Assembly (NCBI RefSeq): GCF_001611555.1
Contig: NZ_LSGP01000013.1
Coordinates: 558,001 to 622,000 of the forward strand
Direction: 5' to 3'
Origin: Anaerosporomusa subterranea
GTDB lineage: Bacteria; Bacillota; Negativicutes; Sporomusales; Acetonemataceae
Length of the DNA stretch: 64,000 bases
Numbering within the stretch: position 1 is the stretch's first letter; every line of letters starts with the position of its first letter. Below the pieces are notes generated by a model, which saw only the letters and a program-made list of their open reading frames with translations, searched no databases and had not been told where the DNA came from. Below, piece after piece: positions 1 to 9,937 of the stretch. The position numbers were made by a program, and so were the translations under genes.

Positions 1-106
1 ATTGGGCGATAATTACGTCTCCCAAAATTCTGACCCCGTCAGCCAGAAAAACACTCTCCTCCACCTGGGGCCAGACTCCTTTAAACGGGGCAACGCTATA
101 CTGCAT
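1..106 (-). CDS. gamma-carbonic anhydrase-like hexapeptide protein (5' part, runs off the window)
   Basis: The first 35 residues are visible, starting at an ATG directly abutting the stop of the M42 peptidase gene (TAG-ATG). They read MQYSVAPFKGVWPQVEESVF and continue with LADGVRILGDVII. This is the usual entry into the left-handed beta-helix of the gamma-CA/YrdA/PaaY family (motif P-x-hydrophobic-x-x-SVF-x-A-x-G-x-hydrophobic-x-GDV). The metal-binding histidines lie beyond the window edge, so activity cannot be judged. A GGGAG sits about 13 nt upstream inside the peptidase gene, so translational coupling is likely. The family call rests on this short N-terminus only. Confidence 0.7.
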   Translation of the reverse strand, partial: MQYSVAPFKGVWPQVEESVFLADGVRILGDVIIAQ

Positions 107-1180
107 CTATTCAATCAACTCCCTGTATCTTGCATAATCTAAGGTCTCCGCAACGCCAACCAAAAGATCAGCCGCCGCCTGGCAATCATCCCAATGAATG
201 ATGCTGTTGTGGCTGTGAATATAGCGAGTAGGAATGCTCAGCACTAAGCTTGGTACGCCGGCATCGTGCAGGTGAATTTTACCAGCGTCCGTGCCACCGC
301 CTTCTGTAAACTCCAATTGATACGGGATTTTGCGTTCTTCGGCTATTGCGGTTACAAACCGACGCAACTTGGCGTGAGGGATCAGGCTGGAGTCAAAGAT
401 AGAGATCGCGACTCCTTTGCCTAGTTTGCTTGATGCCTGGTCACTGGTGACGCCCGGCGTATCACCTGCCACACAGGTGTCAATAGCAAAGCCGATATCC
501 GGCTTAATGGCATTCGAACTGGTAGTTGCGCCCCGCAGACCGACTTCTTCCTGCACTGTACCCACACCGAAAAAAGTGTTAGGATGATTAATCTGATTAA
601 GTTTTTCCATCACTTCAACCATGATTGCACAGCCGACTCGGTTATCCCAGGCCTTAGCCATCAACAGTTTTTCATTGCCAAGGATAGTGAACTCGCTAAA
701 GGGTACGACCGGATCACCTGGGCGAACACCAAACAATTCTTTGGCTTCCTGTTCGTCCTGGGCACCAATATCGATGTACATATCCTTCTTTTCAACCATC
801 TTTTTGCGTTCTTCAGCGCTGAGAATATGCGGTGGTTTGCTGCCAATCACGCCGGGAAACTCACCTTTGCTGGTGAAGATGGTTACTCGCTGTCCTAACA
901 TAACCTGTTCCCACCAGCCACCAAGAGTCGCGAATTTTAAAAAGCCTTCTTTAGTTATGTACTTAACCATAAAACCGATCTCATCCATATGACTAGCCAG
1001 CATGATTTTAGGTTCACTGCCTGATCCGGTTTTCTTGAAGATAATGCTACCAATTTTATCATACGATACCTCAGCTTTATCAGAAAGACGGATTTTTAGC
1101 AAATCTTTAACCTTTTGCTCATAGCCAGATACTCCAGGAGCCTCTGTCAGTTGCTTCAGCCACGCGTTCATTCTTCTCAT
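107..1180 (-). CDS. M42 family glutamyl aminopeptidase / cellulase M-like metallopeptidase
   Basis: A cytosolic di-metal aminopeptidase of the M42 (FrvX/YsdC/PepA-like) family, which trims short peptides in self-assembling particles. Visible motifs are the metal ligand segment MLASHMDEIGFMV, AWDNRVGCA, the catalytic VQEEVGLRGA, AIDTCVAGDTPG and the C-terminal GGGTDAGKIHL plus IPTRYIHSHN. The length (about 357 aa) is normal. The start is placed at the ATG at 1180 because GGGAGGG lies 6 nt upstream; an in-frame TTG further upstream falls inside that ribosome binding site. The gamma-CA-like gene follows immediately, so the two are probably cotranscribed. Confidence 0.93.
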   Translation of the reverse strand: MRRMNAWLKQLTEAPGVSGYEQKVKDLLKIRLSDKAEVSYDKIGSIIFKKTGSGSEPKIMLASHMDEIGFMVKYITKEGFLKFATLGGWWEQVMLGQRVTIFTSKGEFPGVIGSKPPHILSAEERKKMVEKKDMYIDIGAQDEQEAKELFGVRPGDPVVPFSEFTILGNEKLLMAKAWDNRVGCAIMVEVMEKLNQINHPNTFFGVGTVQEEVGLRGATTSSNAIKPDIGFAIDTCVAGDTPGVTSDQASSKLGKGVAISIFDSSLIPHAKLRRFVTAIAEERKIPYQLEFTEGGGTDAGKIHLHDAGVPSLVLSIPTRYIHSHNSIIHWDDCQAAADLLVGVAETLDYARYRELIE

Positions 1181-1322
1181 ACCAAACCCTCCCAATTACT
1201 CTAATCCTATATAGTATGAATCAAAATGGGGTTTATTAGCCGCATTGGCGAAAAAAACCAACCGTCCGCTATAGATAAATATTCCATAACAGGCCGTGGT
1301 TTCCTGCTTGGCATGGCGAAAA

Positions 1323-1352
1323 AAGGGCCTCCTAAATTTTTAGGAGGTCCTT
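1323..1352 (-). terminator. intrinsic terminator of htpX
   Basis: The 13-14 bp stem AAGG(A/G)CCTCCTAAA / TTTAGGAGG(C/T)CCTT is followed on the minus strand by TTTTTT. It lies just downstream of the htpX stop and before the M42 gene. Confidence 0.85.
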
Positions 1353-1363
1353 GCACCGGCAAA

Positions 1364-2218
1364 TTAACGAACCTTATTGGCCAGTTCTTGCAGCTTAGCG
1401 ACCCGCATCTGGGTTGTGGGGTGGGTGCTAAACAGACTAGTCATCCAGCCACCCATTCCGCTGAACGGGTTGATGATAAACATGTGGGATGTGGACTGAG
1501 TCGCCTGCGGCATGACCTGATGTTTAGCATAGTATTCGATCTTTTGCAATGCGCTGGCCAGAGCCATTGGTTTGCCGGACAGCTTTGCGCCGGTTTCATC
1601 GGCTTCATACTCGCGGGAACGGGAAATACCAAGTTGAATTAGAGTAGCAGCCAGAGGCGCGAGAACGACCAAGAAAACGAACTCCAGGATGCCACCGTTA
1701 TCGTCGTCGTTGCTGCGGCCGAAGATGGCAGCCCATTGCGCCATGTGAGCAATAGAGGTAATCACGCCGGCAATCGAGGCGACAACTGTGCTGATCAGGG
1801 TATCACGGTTTTTGATGTGCGACAGCTCGTGGGCGATAACGCCCTCGAGTTCTTCATAGTTCAATGCTCGCATAATCGCGGTCGTCACGGCAACTGCGCC
1901 ATGCTCTGGATCGCGACCGGTGGCAAAGGCGTTAGGAGTATCAGTATCGACAATGTAAACTTTGGGCATCGGCATGTTGCCCTTCTGCGCCAGTTTGGCA
2001 ACCATCCGTACCAAGTCAGGGGCTGACGAGGCATCTACCTCACGCGCATTATACATTTTGAGAACAATCTTATCACTGTACCAGTAGCTGAAAAAATTCA
2101 TGCCGATAGAGAATACCAGCATAATCATCATGCCGCCGCGACCGCCGAACATATTACCAATAGCCAGTAACAAGCCGGTCATCAGGGCGAGCAAAAAAGT
2201 CGTTTTTAACGAATTCAG
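1364..2218 (-). CDS. htpX: membrane zinc metalloprotease HtpX
   Basis: Membrane-anchored M48 endopeptidase for quality control of membrane proteins. Two N-terminal membrane segments ([17 protein letters not shown] and a following [16 protein letters not shown]) precede the catalytic HELSH (zinc ligands and glutamate), further hydrophobic segments and the third-ligand region [11 protein letters not shown]. The C-terminal [12 protein letters not shown] is typical of the family. The usual HtpX start (M-N-x-L-K-T) aligns with a CTG codon at 2218, 6 nt after a perfect GGAGGTG. The nearest ATG (2233) overlaps that ribosome binding site. CTG initiation is therefore preferred, although the longer 289-codon form cannot be excluded. 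Confidence 0.92.
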   Translation of the reverse strand: MNSLKTTFLLALMTGLLLAIGNMFGGRGGMMIMLVFSIGMNFFSYWYSDKIVLKMYNAREVDASSAPDLVRMVAKLAQKGNMPMPKVYIVDTDTPNAFATGRDPEHGAVAVTTAIMRALNYEELEGVIAHELSHIKNRDTLISTVVASIAGVITSIAHMAQWAAIFGRSNDDDNGGILEFVFLVVLAPLAATLIQLGISRSREYEADETGAKLSGKPMALASALQKIEYYAKHQVMPQATQSTSHMFIINPFSGMGGWMTSLFSTHPTTQMRVAKLQELANKVR

Positions 2219-2371
2219 AGCGAACACCTCCATATTTGCTATGTTGTTATAATATCTTTACGGAGTAGTCTAATCAGTTATGTCGGTTTCGCGGCAAATC
2301 CCCTCCTTTATTTATCATGTTTTAATTATAAGCAATTTACTGAGAATTAACAACAGCCGATTCAGGCAGTT

Positions 2372-2845
2372 TTAGGCCAAATTCGGCGTTAGCGATTGAT
2401 TTGTCTGTCCCTGTTCCAACCGATCTTTGATAGCCTTCAGCATGTTCATGCTATTATCGCGTACCTTTTTCTTGAGCAGAGGATTTAACAGACCGGCAAT
2501 CATCGGGATGCCAAATTCAAAGTCCACTGTCAGCATGATCTCCGTGTTGCCATCCTCGAGCTCGGTCAGCACCCATTCGCCTTCAAACTTTTTCAGATCG
2601 CCCTCAGTCTGTTTATAGCTGATGTGTTTTTTCTCGTCGTCAAACACATCTACTTCTGTCCAGCGGATAATCCGTCCGTCGACATTCGAGACCCAGCGAG
2701 TCGTTGTGGTACCCGGTGTACGTTCAAGCACCTCAACGCTGACCAAATCAGCCATGAATTGCGGATATTTTTCCATGTCTTTGATAATCGGATAGATCGA
2801 GGCCGCGCTGCTGGCAACCGGCAGTTTTACTTCTACGTATGGCAT
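2372..2845 (-). CDS. SRPBCC / polyketide cyclase-dehydrase-like lipid-binding protein
   Basis: A 157-residue single-domain protein of the START/RatA-like SRPBCC fold, which binds hydrophobic ligands in a helix-grip pocket. Typical features are VEVKLPV at the N-terminus, the helix IYPIIKDMEKYPQFM, alternating beta strands (WVLTELEDGNTEIMLTVDFEF) and a long C-terminal helix ending in KDRLEQ. The start is the ATG at 2845, with GGAG 8 nt upstream; a GTG three codons earlier overlaps the RBS. It lies 12 nt after the aminotransferase, so the two are probably one transcript. The ligand is unknown. Confidence 0.75.
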   Translation of the reverse strand: MPYVEVKLPVASSAASIYPIIKDMEKYPQFMADLVSVEVLERTPGTTTTRWVSNVDGRIIRWTEVDVFDDEKKHISYKQTEGDLKKFEGEWVLTELEDGNTEIMLTVDFEFGIPMIAGLLNPLLKKKVRDNSMNMLKAIKDRLEQGQTNQSLTPNLA

Positions 2846-2857
2846 GGTTTTCACTCC

Positions 2858-4111
2858 TTATAAATCTTCGATCACTTCTTGGGCCGCTGCCACCGCTTTG
2901 GTCAGCACGCCCAGAACCCGTTCAACCTGGTCTGCTGCGATGGTCAGTGGCGGCTCCATGCGTATGACTTTGGGGTTGTTTAGCGTATAGGCAACAAGCA
3001 CGCCGTTTGAAATCAACTCATTCATCAGCATACCACCGACGCCCTCTTTAGTTAAATCAAGACCAATCATCAGCCCTTTGCCTCTCACTTCCTTAATCAC
3101 CTCAGGATACTTCTGCGCCAGCTCGCGCAGTTTGGCCAGTAATGATTCACCGACGGCAGCCGCACGTTCGGCCAACTTATCACGTTGCATTACGTTAATA
3201 GCCGCTATAGCGGCAGCGCAGGCCAGCGGGTTGCCACCAAAAGTAGAGGTGTGCAGAAATGGGCTGTTGATTAACTTATCCCAAACAAACGGACGAGCGG
3301 TAAAAGCGCCAATGGGCATGACGCCGCCGCCTAATGCTTTGGCGGTGGCAAGAATATCAGGCACAACGCCATAGTGTTCACAAGCAAATAGCTTGCCGGT
3401 ACGGCCCAGACCTGTCTGAACTTCATCGCAAATTAAAAGCGCACCATGCTGGTCGCAAATGGCCCGCGCGGCAGGCAGATAGTCGTCATGGGGAACGATA
3501 ATGCCGCCTTCGCCTTGGATAGGCTCGATAATAACGGCTGCAGTCTGGTCGTCAACCGCGTTTTTTAATGCCTCAATGTCATCGAATGGGACGTGAGTGA
3601 ATCCATCAATTAGAGGCAAAAACGGCTCGCGGAACAAATCGCGTCCAGTTGCGCTCAGCGCCCCCATCGTCTTGCCATGAAAAGAATTGACTGTGGCGAC
3701 TATCTTCTTGCGGCCTGTGTGTAGCCGGGCCAGTTTGAGAGCCCCCTCCACCGCCTCTGTGCCGCTGTTGCCGAAAAAGCTATACTGCAAGTCGCCAGGG
3801 GTGATCTGAGCCATAAGTTCGGCCAGATCTGCCATCGGCTTATCGAGAAGAATCTTGCTTGAAAGGGGCATCATATCGAGTTGCTGTTTGACGGCTGCGA
3901 CCACCTCAGGATGGCGGTGTCCCAAACTAAATACCCCATAGCCACCTAGGCAATCAATATATTCCTTACCATTAATGTCAGTAATGACCGAACCTTCGGC
4001 TTGCCATTCAATTGTAGATAGACCCATGAACCGGAACAGCCGGGCCATGGACGGATTGATATACTGTTCATACTTTGCCAGCGTTTCGGCAGTCATCGTT
4101 TCGTGTTCCAT
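2858..4111 (-). CDS. class III PLP aminotransferase, putrescine/ornithine type
   Basis: A fold-type I, class III aminotransferase of 417 residues. Motifs are the N-terminal GGYGVFSLGHRHPEV, the cofactor-phosphate segment NSGTEAVEGALKLAR, the aromatic loop SFHGKTMGALSATG, the PLP-contacting ICDEVQTGLGRTG and the Schiff-base lysine in ATAKALGGG. The N-terminal region (INPSMARLFRFMGL) and the overall length resemble putrescine aminotransferases (YgjG/SpuC group) more than acetylornithine aminotransferase, so transfer of an amino group from putrescine or a related diamine is inferred. Substrate assignment is by resemblance only. The ATG has GGAGG 7 nt upstream. The SRPBCC gene follows. Confidence 0.85.
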   Translation of the reverse strand: MEHETMTAETLAKYEQYINPSMARLFRFMGLSTIEWQAEGSVITDINGKEYIDCLGGYGVFSLGHRHPEVVAAVKQQLDMMPLSSKILLDKPMADLAELMAQITPGDLQYSFFGNSGTEAVEGALKLARLHTGRKKIVATVNSFHGKTMGALSATGRDLFREPFLPLIDGFTHVPFDDIEALKNAVDDQTAAVIIEPIQGEGGIIVPHDDYLPAARAICDQHGALLICDEVQTGLGRTGKLFACEHYGVVPDILATAKALGGGVMPIGAFTARPFVWDKLINSPFLHTSTFGGNPLACAAAIAAINVMQRDKLAERAAAVGESLLAKLRELAQKYPEVIKEVRGKGLMIGLDLTKEGVGGMLMNELISNGVLVAYTLNNPKVIRMEPPLTIAADQVERVLGVLTKAVAAAQEVIEDL

Positions 4112-4219
4112 CTCGTTACCTCCAGCCTCACTTTACTCTTGTTAATTTTTTCTGGATTCGCACCTGAAAATCCTTTGTTTTTTTTGATTTATCTAGAGTA
4201 TTGCCGTGAAATGACAAAA

Positions 4220-4252
4220 GTAAAAGCGCCGTGCATAATCCGGCGCTTTTAC
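4220..4252 (-). terminator. terminator downstream of nuoN
   Basis: The 11-bp perfect stem GTAAAAGCGCC / GGCGCTTTTAC is followed on the minus strand by TTTTG. It closes the nuo operon, 30 nt after the nuoN stop. Confidence 0.8.
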
Positions 4253-4281
4253 TTTCTCCAAAAAACTTCTAACCTTCAACC

Positions 4282-5697
4282 CTAGAATAGCGATTTAGCT
4301 GCTATCCCCGCCAGTCTTGCCAGCGGTTCGGGATAGATACCAAACAACACCGTCAGGGCCATGCTCAAAAATGCGGCCCAGCCGAGTGGGCTGCTGTATT
4401 CAAGCTGACCGGGATTGGCTGGTTGGTAAAGATACATGGCCTTAACCACCATGAGGTAGTAATAGACCGAGATCATTGACATCACAAAGCCCAAAAATGC
4501 CAGCCAGAGCAAACCACTCTCGACTGCCGCGCTGAACAGATAAAACTTGCCGACAAAGCCAGCGAGAGTCGGAATACCGCCCATGGACAAGAGCGATATC
4601 GTCATCACTGCTGCCAGCATCGGAGAGCGCCGTGACAGTCCGCCAAAGGCGGTAATATCATCAGATCCCTCGTTCAGCCTGACGGCAGTCACTACGGCGA
4701 ATGCGCCGACGTTGGCGAACACATACAACATGGCATAAAACAGCAGCCCCTTGATTCCCGCCTGACTGCCTGCCGCCAATCCGGCCAGTATATAGCCTGC
4801 CTGAGCGATCGAGGAATAGGCCAGCATGCGTTTAATATTGGTCTGCGAAATCGCAACCAGGTTTCCGACTAGTATGCTTAAAGCGGATAAACAAGCTGCG
4901 ACCAGGATCCAATTGAATACCTGACCGTTAAGGCCTTGCACCGAAACCCTCGCCAGAACGGCGAATCCGGCCGCCTTCGAGGCCATGGCCAGCAACGCGG
5001 TGACTGGCACAGGCGCTCCTTCGTAAACATCCGGCGCCCACATATGAAACGGTACAGCCGACACTTTAAAGGCAAAGCCAACAAATACGAACGCCATGCC
5101 GACCAGCGTCGCCGGCGAATAGGCCGCTTTAGTCAGAATTTCTGACAATGCCAGTGAGCCGGTTGAACCAAAAACCAAACTAACGCCATACAGGAATACC
5201 GCTGACGAAGCCGCGCCGATGATCAGATACTTTAGGCTGGCCTCACTCGAGCGACCGTCGCCGATCACATAGCCGACCAGGATGAAGAAGGTCACTGTCA
5301 TCAGTTCCATGCCCACATATAGAGTAATGAAGTCATTTGCTGAGGCCATCAGCATCATGCCAACCGTGGTAGTAACCAGCAGTACATAAAACTCACCCTG
5401 CCAACGCCGCAGCCGTTCCACATAGTCAAACGAGAATAGGATGGTCAGCAATGCCGCGATCAAAAACAGTTGTTTGAAAAACACGGCATAATTATCGAGA
5501 ACAAACAACCCCTGATAAAAGGATTCGCGGCCGCCATACAGGGTAAATGTATAGCCGATTATCCCAGCCAAGCCGATGATCGCCAGATAACCCACTCCCC
5601 GCCGTGATTCCTTAGCCGGAATCAGCAGATCGAGAACCAGCAATAGCAAGGCCAGTCCGATGGTAAGCAATTCAGTTGTTAGTAGCGAAAAGTTCAC
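4282..5697 (-). CDS. nuoN: NADH-quinone oxidoreductase subunit N
   Basis: Antiporter-like membrane subunit of respiratory complex I (471 aa, about 14 hydrophobic segments), part of the proton-pumping arm. Characteristic segments are VGMELMTVTFFILVG (with the conserved acidic residue), FKVSAVPFHMWAPDVYEGAP (the lysine and histidine of the proton path) and AYSSIAQAGYILAG. It begins with GTG 8 nt after GGAGG and follows the nuoM stop with no usable gap. It is the last gene of the operon. Confidence 0.97.
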   Translation of the reverse strand: MNFSLLTTELLTIGLALLLLVLDLLIPAKESRRGVGYLAIIGLAGIIGYTFTLYGGRESFYQGLFVLDNYAVFFKQLFLIAALLTILFSFDYVERLRRWQGEFYVLLVTTTVGMMLMASANDFITLYVGMELMTVTFFILVGYVIGDGRSSEASLKYLIIGAASSAVFLYGVSLVFGSTGSLALSEILTKAAYSPATLVGMAFVFVGFAFKVSAVPFHMWAPDVYEGAPVPVTALLAMASKAAGFAVLARVSVQGLNGQVFNWILVAACLSALSILVGNLVAISQTNIKRMLAYSSIAQAGYILAGLAAGSQAGIKGLLFYAMLYVFANVGAFAVVTAVRLNEGSDDITAFGGLSRRSPMLAAVMTISLLSMGGIPTLAGFVGKFYLFSAAVESGLLWLAFLGFVMSMISVYYYLMVVKAMYLYQPANPGQLEYSSPLGWAAFLSMALTVLFGIYPEPLARLAGIAAKSLF

Positions 5698-5698
5698 G

Positions 5699-7243
5699 TC
5701 AGTTCCCTCCTAGCAGCGATGTCAGCATGCTGATCGCATTAGCGCCTTGCAACTTGGTCAGCAGCGGTTGCAAGGGTGCAACGCCGCTATCAACCACGCG
5801 CAGCAATAATGCCGGGAACAGTCCAAACAGCACAACCGATGCACCTAACATCACCAGCGGAACCATAGCTGGCCCGGAAATATCCGCATAGCGGTCAAAC
5901 TGACTGAGACGCGGGCCAAATAAGATATTGGCCAGAGTCCGCAGCACATAAAGAGCAGTCAGGATAATACCCGCAATCGCCAGCGTCGCCAGCACGGGAA
6001 ACTGGGAAAACGCGCCTAGAAAGATCGTAAACTCGGGAATGAAGCCAACCAAGCCCGGTAGTCCGAGAGACGCCATGCCGGCGATCATAAATCCGGTGGC
6101 AGCGCGCGGCATCTGATGCGCCAGTCCGCCCAAATCTGGAATCGACCGAATATGAGTATTCTCATAGACAAAGCCGATCATAGAGAAAAACAAAGCAGCC
6201 ATCACGCCATGGGCGAACATATTAGCGATTGCGCCGTTAATCCCCACCGGATTAAGCGCCGCAAAGCCGATCAACACATAGCCCATGTGGGACACAGATG
6301 AATAACCAACAACATACTTCAGATCCTTCTGCGCCATCGCGATAAACGCGGCATAGGCGACATTGATCACACCCAGGGTGGCAATCATCGGCGCCCAGAA
6401 CTTCGCCCCTAACGGCAGTGTCAGCAGGCCGAGACGGATCAGACCATAACCGCCAATTTTTTTCAATACGCCGGCGTGGATCATCGATACAGCAGTCGGA
6501 GCGCCGGCGTAACCGTCAGGCGACCAACTGTGAAATGGCCACATCGACAATAACGAGCCGAAGCCGAGCAACAACAACAGAAAGGTCCAAATTTGAAAGC
6601 CTTCCGCGAAACGGCCCAACTCCTGTGCTTTCACTAACGCCTCCATGCTGAACGTCCGCTCTCCTGCCGGGTAAGCAGCTAGGTACAGCGCCACGACACC
6701 TACCAGCATGCAGGCTGAACCAAGCAGCAAGTAGATGGTCAGCTTGATGCCGGCGTATTCTTTCGTGACCCGTTTGGAAGAGCCCCAGAGAATAACCATG
6801 ATGTAAATAGGAATGACCACCACTTCATAGAATAGCAGGAAAATAAACAGATCACGGGTGATAAACGTCCCCATAACCCCGGCGATTAACAGCAGCAGCA
6901 GGATGAAGAATTCCTTCGGCCGCTCTGACACACCCCAGGACGAGAAGACTGACGAAAAGCCAATGATCGCGGTTAAGAGCACCATTGGCAGCGAAATACC
7001 GTCAACCCCCATGGAGTAGCTGACACCTAAATCCTTGACCCAAGGAATCAGCTCAGTGAACTGCATGCCGCCTGCCTGCAGGTCATAGTTTATAAAGACA
7101 TACAAAGACAGTGCTAGCGTGACACTCATGCAAAACGCTGCCACATTCTTAATCGTTTTTTCAGCATCCTTTGGCAATGCAGTAATTGCTGCCGCCCCCA
7201 GGATGGGAGCCAACAATAGACTGGTCAGCACAGGAAAATTCAT
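5699..7243 (-). CDS. nuoM: NADH-quinone oxidoreductase subunit M
   Basis: Antiporter-like proton-pumping subunit of complex I. Diagnostic stretches are FYEVVVIPIYIMVILWG (key glutamate), MWPFHSWSPDGYAGAPTAVSMIHAGVLKKIGGYG (lysine/histidine channel) and YSSVSHMGYVLIG. The start is the ATG at 7243, 7 nt after GGAGGTG. It shares one base with the nuoL stop (TAATG), so translation is coupled. The alternative upstream ORF extension would run through the ribosome binding site. Confidence 0.97.
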   Translation of the reverse strand: MNFPVLTSLLLAPILGAAAITALPKDAEKTIKNVAAFCMSVTLALSLYVFINYDLQAGGMQFTELIPWVKDLGVSYSMGVDGISLPMVLLTAIIGFSSVFSSWGVSERPKEFFILLLLLIAGVMGTFITRDLFIFLLFYEVVVIPIYIMVILWGSSKRVTKEYAGIKLTIYLLLGSACMLVGVVALYLAAYPAGERTFSMEALVKAQELGRFAEGFQIWTFLLLLLGFGSLLSMWPFHSWSPDGYAGAPTAVSMIHAGVLKKIGGYGLIRLGLLTLPLGAKFWAPMIATLGVINVAYAAFIAMAQKDLKYVVGYSSVSHMGYVLIGFAALNPVGINGAIANMFAHGVMAALFFSMIGFVYENTHIRSIPDLGGLAHQMPRAATGFMIAGMASLGLPGLVGFIPEFTIFLGAFSQFPVLATLAIAGIILTALYVLRTLANILFGPRLSQFDRYADISGPAMVPLVMLGASVVLFGLFPALLLRVVDSGVAPLQPLLTKLQGANAISMLTSLLGGN

Positions 7244-9117
7244 TACCGTACACCTCCCAGCCAAACGACCAACACGATCGCAGCAGCGAAATAGACCAAC
7301 GCGTATTGTTGAATCTTACCAGACTGTAGTTTGCGAACCAGACCCGCAGCAGTAGCGTAACTACGTGACAGATTATTGACCAGTCCGTCGACGATATTGA
7401 CATCAATCCAATAGAGGACGGCTCCCAGCCCGTCGACAAATATACTTCTGATCAACGTGTAAAACTGATCAACGAAAAACTTATTGTAGCTCAGCGTGTA
7501 TAGCCAGGGCAGCTTAGCCGCCACCGCGTCGGCTGACAATTGTTTGCTGCCATACATCCGCCAGGCCAGCGCCAGCGCCGCGATCGAAAACAGAGTCGAA
7601 CTACCGGCGATCGCCCAGTTGATGCCAGCGTGATGCGTTGGACCAAACCGTACCCAGTCGCCAAAGCCAAGCGCGAACGGCACGATTCCGCCCACGACAG
7701 ATAATACAGCCAGTACAACCAGGGGAAACAACATCCAGCCGCCAGATTCATGAGGATGCTGATGCGGATCAGGTTCGCCATAAAATACGTTGAAGAACAT
7801 GCGCCCCATGTAAAAGGCAGTCAATACCACCGTCAATGCAGCGATAAAGTACAATGGCATACTAACTTCCGATACAGCCAACAGAATTTCATCCTTTGAG
7901 AAGAAGCCGGCAAACGGCGGAATCCCAGCAATCGCCAGCACGGCAATGCCCATCGTTGCATGGGTGACTTTCATGCTGTATTTTAATCCGCCCATTTTGA
8001 AAATATCGGCTGTATCATGCAGCGCATGCATCACCGATCCGGCGCCAAGGAACAGCAGTGCTTTGAAAAATGCATGGGTCATCAAATGAAACATCGACGC
8101 TGTCAGGCTGCCTACACCAAGAGCCAACATCATGTAACCAAGTTGGCTGACGGTCGAGTAGGCAAGTATTCGTTTGATCTCCCGCTGCGTCAAGGCTATA
8201 ACAGCGGCGAATAGAGCGGTGATTCCACCAAACCAGGCAACCACTGTCAGCGCGCTCGGCAAATCAGCGAACAGCATATAGGAGCGAGCGATCAAATAGA
8301 CCCCGGCCACGACCATGGTAGCAGCATGAATCAGCGCCGATACCGGCGTCGGGCCTTCCATCGCATCCGGCAGCCAAACATGCAGCGGAAACTGACCGGA
8401 TTTAGCTACCGGTCCGCAGAAGATCAACAGTGCAGCCACGGTCAGCAATCCGCTGCCAGAGCTGGCAATAAAGCCAGGCAGTTTAGCAGTCAACTCTTGA
8501 AAATCAAGTGTACCGAACATTACTTGCATCAGGAGAATCCCTAGCAGTAGACCAAAATCGCCGATGCGAGTGGTCATAAACGCTTTTTTAGCTGCCTCGC
8601 GGGCAGAAACTTTATAGAAATAATAACCAATCAACAGATACGAGCAGAGGCCGACCAATTCCCACAGCACAAACAGTTGCAGTAGATTGACTGCCAGCAC
8701 CATACCCAACATCGAAGCGGCAAACAGTGAGATGTAGGCGAAGAAGCGGGAGAAACCCGGATCGCCGTGCATATAACCCACCGAGTAGATTGCCACCAAA
8801 AAAGCAACCAAAGAAACAACAATTAGCATCATCGCTGAAATCGGATCAACCAGTACGCCCCAATCCACCGATAAACCTGTGATGGCAAACCAGTTGACCT
8901 TGCTGATAAACGGTTTTTCGACACTGATACCGCCGCTGACAACAGCCGCCGCCACTCCCGCAGCCAACGTGAAGGCGCTGCCGAGTGCGGTGATAGCAGT
9001 CGCTGCCGCTAGCCGGGGCAACGAATAAAACGCAAACACGATCAGCAAAAAACTGCAAGCCGGTAACAGCGGAATCAGCCAAGCGTGATGCAGCGAGTAC
9101 GTCAGAAAGTCCATCAT
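7243..9117 (-). CDS. nuoL: NADH-quinone oxidoreductase subunit L
   Basis: Largest membrane subunit of complex I, at the distal end of the pump arm (about 624 aa, some 16 membrane spans). Seen: WELVGLCSYLLIGYYF (channel glutamate), FPLHVWLPDAMEGPTPVSALIHAATMVVAGVYL and AYSTVSQLGYMMLALG. The C-terminal part has the extra hydrophilic and amphipathic segments that distinguish NuoL from NuoM/N. The start is ATG-ATG at 9117/9114 behind AGGAGGC; either could serve. Confidence 0.97.
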   Translation of the reverse strand: MMDFLTYSLHHAWLIPLLPACSFLLIVFAFYSLPRLAAATAITALGSAFTLAAGVAAAVVSGGISVEKPFISKVNWFAITGLSVDWGVLVDPISAMMLIVVSLVAFLVAIYSVGYMHGDPGFSRFFAYISLFAASMLGMVLAVNLLQLFVLWELVGLCSYLLIGYYFYKVSAREAAKKAFMTTRIGDFGLLLGILLMQVMFGTLDFQELTAKLPGFIASSGSGLLTVAALLIFCGPVAKSGQFPLHVWLPDAMEGPTPVSALIHAATMVVAGVYLIARSYMLFADLPSALTVVAWFGGITALFAAVIALTQREIKRILAYSTVSQLGYMMLALGVGSLTASMFHLMTHAFFKALLFLGAGSVMHALHDTADIFKMGGLKYSMKVTHATMGIAVLAIAGIPPFAGFFSKDEILLAVSEVSMPLYFIAALTVVLTAFYMGRMFFNVFYGEPDPHQHPHESGGWMLFPLVVLAVLSVVGGIVPFALGFGDWVRFGPTHHAGINWAIAGSSTLFSIAALALAWRMYGSKQLSADAVAAKLPWLYTLSYNKFFVDQFYTLIRSIFVDGLGAVLYWIDVNIVDGLVNNLSRSYATAAGLVRKLQSGKIQQYALVYFAAAIVLVVWLGGVR

Positions 9118-9125
9118 TCCGCCTC

Positions 9126-9437
9126 CTACCACTTCATCCAATCAAGTTCATCTACATTGACAGTGCGACGGTCACGGTAGATGGCAAACACCATGGCCAG
9201 ACCAACCGCTACTTCCGCTGCCGCGACAGCGATATTGAACACGACAAAGACCTGGCCGGTTGCCACTTCGGGAGTAACAAACCGTGAGAACGCCACTAAA
9301 TTTAAATTCACCGCGTTGAGCATGAGTTCAATTGACATCAATACCGCTACAGTGTTACGTTTCGTAAACAGTCCGAACAGACCGAGTGCGAACAACCCTG
9401 CTGCTACGGTTAAGTAATGCTCCAATCCGATCATCAT
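9126..9437 (-). CDS. nuoK: NADH-quinone oxidoreductase subunit K
   Basis: Small three-helix membrane subunit (103 aa) at the base of the complex I pump arm. It has the family's two buried glutamates ([17 protein letters not shown] and [17 protein letters not shown]). The ATG overlaps the nuoJ stop (ATGA), so it is coupled to nuoJ. Confidence 0.97.
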   Translation of the reverse strand: MMIGLEHYLTVAAGLFALGLFGLFTKRNTVAVLMSIELMLNAVNLNLVAFSRFVTPEVATGQVFVVFNIAVAAAEVAVGLAMVFAIYRDRRTVNVDELDWMKW

Positions 9438-9937
9438 TCATCCGCCCCCTTCGCCAGCGTAATCGCGCCTACCATGGCGACCAGTAGCAACACGGCGGCA
9501 GCTTCAAACGCCACAGCATAGTCGTTAAACAGCAGCTTAGAGATCGCTTCCAGCGAAGTGGCAGGAGCCTGACTGGAAACCGTCCATTTTGTGCCATAAA
9601 CCGCCCAGCCAGACACAGCTAGCAGCGCTATTGACACTACAGCGGCTGGAATGACCAATCGGTTAGAAGGATTGCTTTTCGCCATATCCCCCTGCTGGGT
9701 CAGCATAATTCCGATAACGATCATGATCGCCACCGCGCCGTTATACACCAGCAGCTGCACAGCAGCCAAATAGTCAGCCTGCAGCAGTACATATAATCCG
9801 GCGATGCCGACAAACGTCAGCGCCAGACACAAGGCACTATGAACCAAATTTTTCTGAAAGATCACGCCTGCGGCAGCAGCCAGACAAAGCGTCGCCAGTG
9901 CATAAAACGCGACTGTGTAGACAACATCACCCGCCAA
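9434..9937 (-). CDS. nuoJ: NADH-quinone oxidoreductase subunit J
   Basis: Membrane subunit of complex I with five hydrophobic segments (167 aa). The signature [34 protein letters not shown] includes the acidic and tyrosine residues of TM3. It starts at a TTG 6 nt behind GGGAGGGG, inside the last codons of nuoI. Confidence 0.96.
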   Translation of the reverse strand: MAGDVVYTVAFYALATLCLAAAAGVIFQKNLVHSALCLALTFVGIAGLYVLLQADYLAAVQLLVYNGAVAIMIVIGIMLTQQGDMAKSNPSNRLVIPAAVVSIALLAVSGWAVYGTKWTVSSQAPATSLEAISKLLFNDYAVAFEAAAVLLLVAMVGAITLAKGADE

